DNA of 10,202 bases from CAZHBA01 sp964530225 (GTDB taxonomy: Bacteria > Pseudomonadota > Alphaproteobacteria > UBA6615): positions 1 through 10,202 of the forward strand of contig CAZHBA010000028.1 of the NCBI GenBank assembly GCA_964530225.1, written 5' to 3'. A model generated the notes under the pieces. That model saw only the letters and a program-made list of their open reading frames with translations. It made no database searches and had not been told where the DNA came from. This document shows, one piece after another, positions 6,968-10,202 of this stretch. Position 1 is the first letter of the stretch. Each line of letters opens with the position of its first letter. The translations under genes were made by a program, and so were the position numbers.

Positions 6968-7180
6968 TTAAATATTAATACAGCCGAAACACAGCGCAAA
7001 AGCCACACGCGCCCGTCGTCGCGCAATATTCTTCTCGGATTTGGCCCAAAACCGGCGAAAAACCTCAACACCAGGAACACTTGGGATCATCGTTGCAAAC
7101 GAACGCCTTTCTGGACACGCCACTTCCGTTCTGCGCGCGGACCTGTCCCGTTAGCTTAATCAAAGCCTTTGAATTGGCGG

Positions 7181-7957
7181 TTATTCATCACCAACCTCGA
7201 ACACCATTCCGTCATAGGCTGGCTCAACCCCAGTCGGCAGTTTCGCAACTAGAGAATCGTAATCCATACGGTGGCTTAAATGGGTTAGAACGGCACGCTT
7301 TGGCGCCACTCGCACTATCCATTCCAGGGTTTGAGCAAGATGGGTGTGGCCGTGATGCGGGATCTCTGACAAACCATCAACGATCCACACTTCCACTCCC
7401 TCGAGGATTGCAAACGATTCATCCGATAATGCTTTAACATCAGTGGAGTATGCAAATTTATTAAATCGAAAACCTAACGACGGGTTGCAGCCATGTTCCT
7501 GGTGAAATGGCACAATATCGATCGCGCCGATGCGGAATGGCCCGTTAATTTCGTGCGGCGTCAAGCAAGGCCGATAGTGCTGTGGCGCACCATCGTAAGG
7601 CGCGAATACATAAGCGAACCGCGCCCGCAGCGTATCCAGAGTTTGCCGACTCGCGTAAGCGTCGATCGGCCCTTTTTTGTGAAAATTCATCAACCGGATA
7701 TCGTCGATGCCGTTGACGTGGTCAGCGTGGGCGTGGGTATAAAGGATTGCATCGAGTTCCCAGATACCGGCCGTCAGTAATTGATCGCGCAGATCTGGCG
7801 ACGTATCGACCAACAAACGGGTGTCCCCTGCTTCGACCAGGATCGAAGGTCGGCTACGGCGGTTTTTCGAGTTGGCAGGGTCGCACGCGCCCCAACCGTC
7901 TGGACCGAGTATTGGCGTTCCGCCGGAGCTGCCGCTGCCGAGGACCGTTATGCGCAT
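7181..7957 (-). CDS. MBL-fold metallohydrolase, PhnP-like
   Basis: 258-residue cytoplasmic metallo-beta-lactamase-fold hydrolase, probably a phosphodiesterase-type enzyme like PhnP; the substrate is unknown. The N-terminus MRITVLGSGSSGGTP is the usual opening of the family. THAHADH gives metal ligands H75, H77, D79 and H80. Further candidate ligands are H152 or H155 (PFHQEHG), D173 (STD) and H226 or H229 (LTHLSH), enough for a two-metal site. The cysteine cluster that holds a structural zinc in E. coli PhnP is not present; only C25, C131 and C157 are seen. The ATG at 7957 is preceded on its strand by GGAGGT at 5-base spacing. It is the third gene after metG and tatD, 22 bases from tatD, an order common in alphaproteobacteria. 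There are no phosphonate genes nearby, so the phnP name is not assigned. Confidence 0.9.
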   Translation of the reverse strand: MRITVLGSGSSGGTPILGPDGWGACDPANSKNRRSRPSILVEAGDTRLLVDTSPDLRDQLLTAGIWELDAILYTHAHADHVNGIDDIRLMNFHKKGPIDAYASRQTLDTLRARFAYVFAPYDGAPQHYRPCLTPHEINGPFRIGAIDIVPFHQEHGCNPSLGFRFNKFAYSTDVKALSDESFAILEGVEVWIVDGLSEIPHHGHTHLAQTLEWIVRVAPKRAVLTHLSHRMDYDSLVAKLPTGVEPAYDGMVFEVGDE

Positions 7958-7962
7958 GGTCG

Positions 7963-7968
7963 ACCTCC
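7963..7968 (-). promoter_or_regulatory. Ribosome binding site of the metallohydrolase
   Basis: On the minus strand GGAGGT lies 5 bases before the ATG at 7957, in the short gap after tatD. It fixes the start and suggests independent re-initiation within the operon. Confidence 0.7.
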
Positions 7969-7979
7969 GCCCCGCGGCC

Positions 7980-8762
7980 TTACGCGGCCGGCTCGGCCCG
8001 GCTGAACAGCCGGTAGAAATTGTCGGTGGTCTGCTGCGCCAGATCGGCGGAATTCCAGCCTTTAACCTCGGCTAACTGCGTCGCTGTATGGACCACAAAG
8101 GAAGGCTCGTTGCGTTTTCCGCGATTGGGCATCGGCGCCAAATAGGGCGCGTCAGTTTCGACCAGTAGCCGGTCCGGTGGGACGTCCTGAGCGATCGCTC
8201 GCACCTCGTCGGCGCTCTTGAAGGTCAGGATGCCGGAAAAGCTAATGTAGAAACCAATGCTGAGGGCCACCTCGGCAAGCGTCCGGCTGCTGCTGAAACA
8301 GTGCATGACACCTGAGAACGGCCCCGCAGCAAACTCTTTGCGTAAAATGTCTGCCATTTCAGCATCAGCATCGCGCGAATGGACGATCAGCGGCAAGCCG
8401 GTCTGGCGCGCCGCTACGATATGGGCGTGGAAACTTTCTCGCTGCGACTCGCGCGGACTGCGCTCATAGTAGTAATCGAGCCCAGTTTCGCCGATGCCAA
8501 CGACTTTGGGATTGTCGGCGAGCTCGACTAGCGCATCGACCTTCTTTTGGCCCTCGGTGCCCGCTTGGTGGGGATGTACGCCGACGCTGCACCAGATATT
8601 GGCATAACGCTCGGCGATTGCCCTCACCGCTGCAAACCTGCTGAGATGGGTGCAAATGGTCACCATGGCTCCGACACCGTTAGCGCCAGCGCGGGCAACG
8701 ACATCGTCGATGTCTTCTCCAAAGTCCTCGAAATCCAAATGACAATGGCTGTCGACGAGCAT
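7980..8762 (-). CDS. tatD: TatD family metal-dependent hydrolase (DNase-like)
   Basis: 260-residue TIM-barrel hydrolase of the TatD family, whose members are metal-dependent deoxyribonucleases or exonucleases. Ligand motifs are in order: DSHCHLD with H6 and H8, GIGETGLDYYY with E92, VHSRDAD with H128, MHCFSSS with H154 and ETDAPYLAP with D204. Length matches the family (about 260). The start at 8762 puts DSHCHLD at the N-terminus as usual. Longer in-frame versions reaching 9023 would run through the metG coding region and are rejected. The metG stop is only 2 bases before this ATG and no good ribosome site is seen at close range, so translation is probably coupled to metG. The exact cellular role, DNA repair or turnover, is inferred from the family. 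In many genomes this gene is also called ycfH. Confidence 0.93.
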   Translation of the reverse strand: MLVDSHCHLDFEDFGEDIDDVVARAGANGVGAMVTICTHLSRFAAVRAIAERYANIWCSVGVHPHQAGTEGQKKVDALVELADNPKVVGIGETGLDYYYERSPRESQRESFHAHIVAARQTGLPLIVHSRDADAEMADILRKEFAAGPFSGVMHCFSSSRTLAEVALSIGFYISFSGILTFKSADEVRAIAQDVPPDRLLVETDAPYLAPMPNRGKRNEPSFVVHTATQLAEVKGWNSADLAQQTTDNFYRLFSRAEPAA

Positions 8763-8764
8763 GC

Positions 8765-10202
8765 TCACGCGGCCGTTTCTTCTTCCACGTAGCGTGGGAA
8801 TATCGGGCTCGGTTTCGGCAGCTCTGTACCTGGCGTTACGGCGTGATCGTCGCCCAATGCGGCAAACGACCGTTGCTCGGCGGGAACAGAAAGTTGGTCG
8901 AGCATACTTGACGCGGCGTCGGGCATGACCGGTTGAACCAGAATCGCTAGGCGGCGAATGACTTCGGCGAGGACGTACAACACGGTCGCCATGCGCTCGG
9001 GGTCGGTTTTGCGCAGGTTCCACGGCGCCTGGGCATCGACATAACGATTAGCGTCACCGACGATCCTCCAAATAGCCTCGAGACTACGGTGGAAGGCCTG
9101 CCGGTCGAACTCCTCACGAACCGTTCCGATCACCCCTGCCGCGGCAGCCAAAATCGCCTCGTCGTTGGTGGTCAGGGCCTGTGGCTGTGGCACCTTTGCG
9201 TTACAGTTCCTGTGGATCATCGACAACACGCGCTGCGCTAGATTGCCCAGATCGTTGGCCAGATCGCCGTTGATTCGCCCAATTACGCTGTCATGGCTGA
9301 TATAGCCGTCCTGGCCGAACGGCACTTCGCGCAACAGGTAATAGCGTATCGGGTCGAGACCATAACGCGCCACCAGGTCGCCCGCTGTCACCACGTTACC
9401 CAGGGACTTCGACATTTTTTCCCCGCGGCTGAGCAGCCAGCCATGAGCGTAAACCCGTTTCGGCGGTGCCAGGCCTGCAGCCATCAGAAAGGCCGGCCAA
9501 TAGACCGCGTGGAAGCGCAGTATATCTTTACCCACCATGTGAAGATCTGCGGGCCAATACTTTGAATACAGTGTACTTTCCGTCTCGGGATAACCAACCG
9601 CGGTCTGGTAATTGTTGAGCGCGTCGAGCCACACATACATGATATGATCAGGGTCGTCGGGTACGGGAATACCCCATTTGAAGCTGGTGCGGCTGATCGA
9701 CAGATCGTTGAGGCCACCGGTGACAAAACTAATCACTTCATTGCGCCGCGTATCGGGCCCGATAAAATCGGGGTTGGCGTCGTAGAAATCAAGCAACGGC
9801 TGCTGCCATTTCGACAGGTCGAAGAAATAACTCGGCTCCTCGAGCCAATCGACCTCGGCGCCCGACGGCGCCACCTTGTTACCGTTTTTGTCTTTCGTAA
9901 GTTCGGATTCAGCGTAGAACGCCTCGTCGCGCACCGCATACCAGCCGGCATAGCTGCCGAGATAGATGTGGCCATTGTCGCGGATGGCGCGCCACAGCGC
10001 CTGGCAAGCATGGAAATGACGAGGTTCCGTGGTGCGGATAAAGTCGTCGTTGGAATAGTTCATTTCCGCCGCCAGATGGCGGAAATTCTGACTGACCTCG
10101 TCGGTAAACGCCTGCGGATCGACACCAGCCGCCTGCGCCGACTTTTCCACCTTCTGGCCGTGTTCATCGGTGCCGGTCAAGAAATACACGTCGTTGCCAT
10201 CG
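8765..10202 (-). CDS. metG: Methionyl-tRNA synthetase, 5' partial
   Basis: Class I aminoacyl-tRNA synthetase that charges tRNA-Met in the cytoplasm. The frame is open to the window edge; about 478 residues are visible, beginning at DGNDVYFLTGTDEHGQK. The HIGH motif, expected about 30-40 residues earlier, lies outside. KMSKS is encoded at 9404-9418 (GEKMSKSLGNV). Other synthetase hallmarks are SYFFDLSKW, YVWLDALNNY and a GLDPIRYYLLREVPFGQDG block followed by the helical anticodon-binding domain. No cysteine pairs occur in the connective insertion (after GWYAVRDEAFY), so this is the form without the zinc knuckle found in E. coli. There is no C-terminal EMAP-like tRNA-binding domain. It is the first visible gene of the metG-tatD-metallohydrolase run. 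The GTG at 10189 is an internal codon, not a start. Confidence 0.95.
   Translation of the reverse strand, partial: DGNDVYFLTGTDEHGQKVEKSAQAAGVDPQAFTDEVSQNFRHLAAEMNYSNDDFIRTTEPRHFHACQALWRAIRDNGHIYLGSYAGWYAVRDEAFYAESELTKDKNGNKVAPSGAEVDWLEEPSYFFDLSKWQQPLLDFYDANPDFIGPDTRRNEVISFVTGGLNDLSISRTSFKWGIPVPDDPDHIMYVWLDALNNYQTAVGYPETESTLYSKYWPADLHMVGKDILRFHAVYWPAFLMAAGLAPPKRVYAHGWLLSRGEKMSKSLGNVVTAGDLVARYGLDPIRYYLLREVPFGQDGYISHDSVIGRINGDLANDLGNLAQRVLSMIHRNCNAKVPQPQALTTNDEAILAAAAGVIGTVREEFDRQAFHRSLEAIWRIVGDANRYVDAQAPWNLRKTDPERMATVLYVLAEVIRRLAILVQPVMPDAASSMLDQLSVPAEQRSFAALGDDHAVTPGTELPKPSPIFPRYVEEETAA

Larger units (their letters stand above)
6697..7180. other. Convergent intergenic region of 484 bases, no convincing gene
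   Basis: This stretch lies between the stop of the plus-strand hydrolase and the stop of the minus-strand metallohydrolase. An open frame of 78 codons exists at 6923-7159 but it starts on an AT-rich palindrome, lacks a ribosome site and has an unprotein-like composition rich in Arg, Thr, Asn and Pro, so I do not call it. No tRNA or rRNA was seen. AT content rises between about 6805 and 6985. Three inverted-repeat structures are listed separately. The rest may be spacer or decayed sequence. Confidence 0.6.

Noticed and set aside
6923..7159. 78-codon open frame in the convergent gap
   Set aside because: No ribosome site, runs across the AT-rich palindrome, unusual composition and no recognisable motif.
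7160..7172. Odd palindrome TCAAAG-C-CTTTGA just after the metallohydrolase stop, considered as a terminator
   Set aside because: The loop would be only 1-3 bases, the stem is AT-rich and no T tract follows on the minus strand.
8763..9023. 87-residue N-terminal extension of TatD
   Set aside because: It lies within the metG coding region in another frame, is Arg-rich and unlike TatD; DSHCHLD belongs at the N-terminus.

Overview
The window looks like chromosomal DNA from a proteobacterium, most likely an alphaproteobacterium. The reasons are a metG-tatD-metallohydrolase run in the order familiar from that class, a methionyl-tRNA synthetase without a visible zinc knuckle, a small cysteine protein of the DUF6455 type, and moderately GC-rich coding sequence. 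This placement rests on recognised gene families and order, not on a database search. No insertion sequence, CRISPR array, rRNA or tRNA was seen.

Left part, plus strand (1-4487): a probable operon for 2-oxoacid:ferredoxin oxidation. The 3' part of a KorA-type alpha subunit is followed 5 bases later by a KorB-type beta subunit with its thiamine-diphosphate motif and four likely cluster cysteines. After a 49-base gap comes a 763-residue protein. It appears to be a distant relative of the pyruvate:ferredoxin oxidoreductase TPP fold, with a degenerate cofactor motif, an Ala/Pro/Glu-rich tether and a C-terminal single-cluster ferredoxin domain. I infer that KorAB oxidises a 2-oxoacid with CoA and that the large protein is a dedicated electron acceptor or accessory subunit. 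This is the most unusual part of the window.

Middle, plus strand (4488-6696): two hairpins follow the large gene. An extended -10 promoter with a small inverted repeat then precedes a 76-residue DUF6455-like protein. A CocE/NonD-type alpha/beta hydrolase of 596 residues comes next; it keeps the nucleophilic serine and a candidate histidine but seems to lack the usual aspartate of the triad.

6697-7180 is a 484-base convergent intergenic region with no convincing gene. It holds three inverted-repeat structures, including a two-part 6+6 bp hairpin and a 16-base AT-rich perfect palindrome.

Right part, minus strand (7181-10202): a compact housekeeping operon reading leftwards: metG (5' end outside the window), then tatD 2 bases after the metG stop, then a PhnP-like metallo-beta-lactamase-fold hydrolase 22 bases further on.
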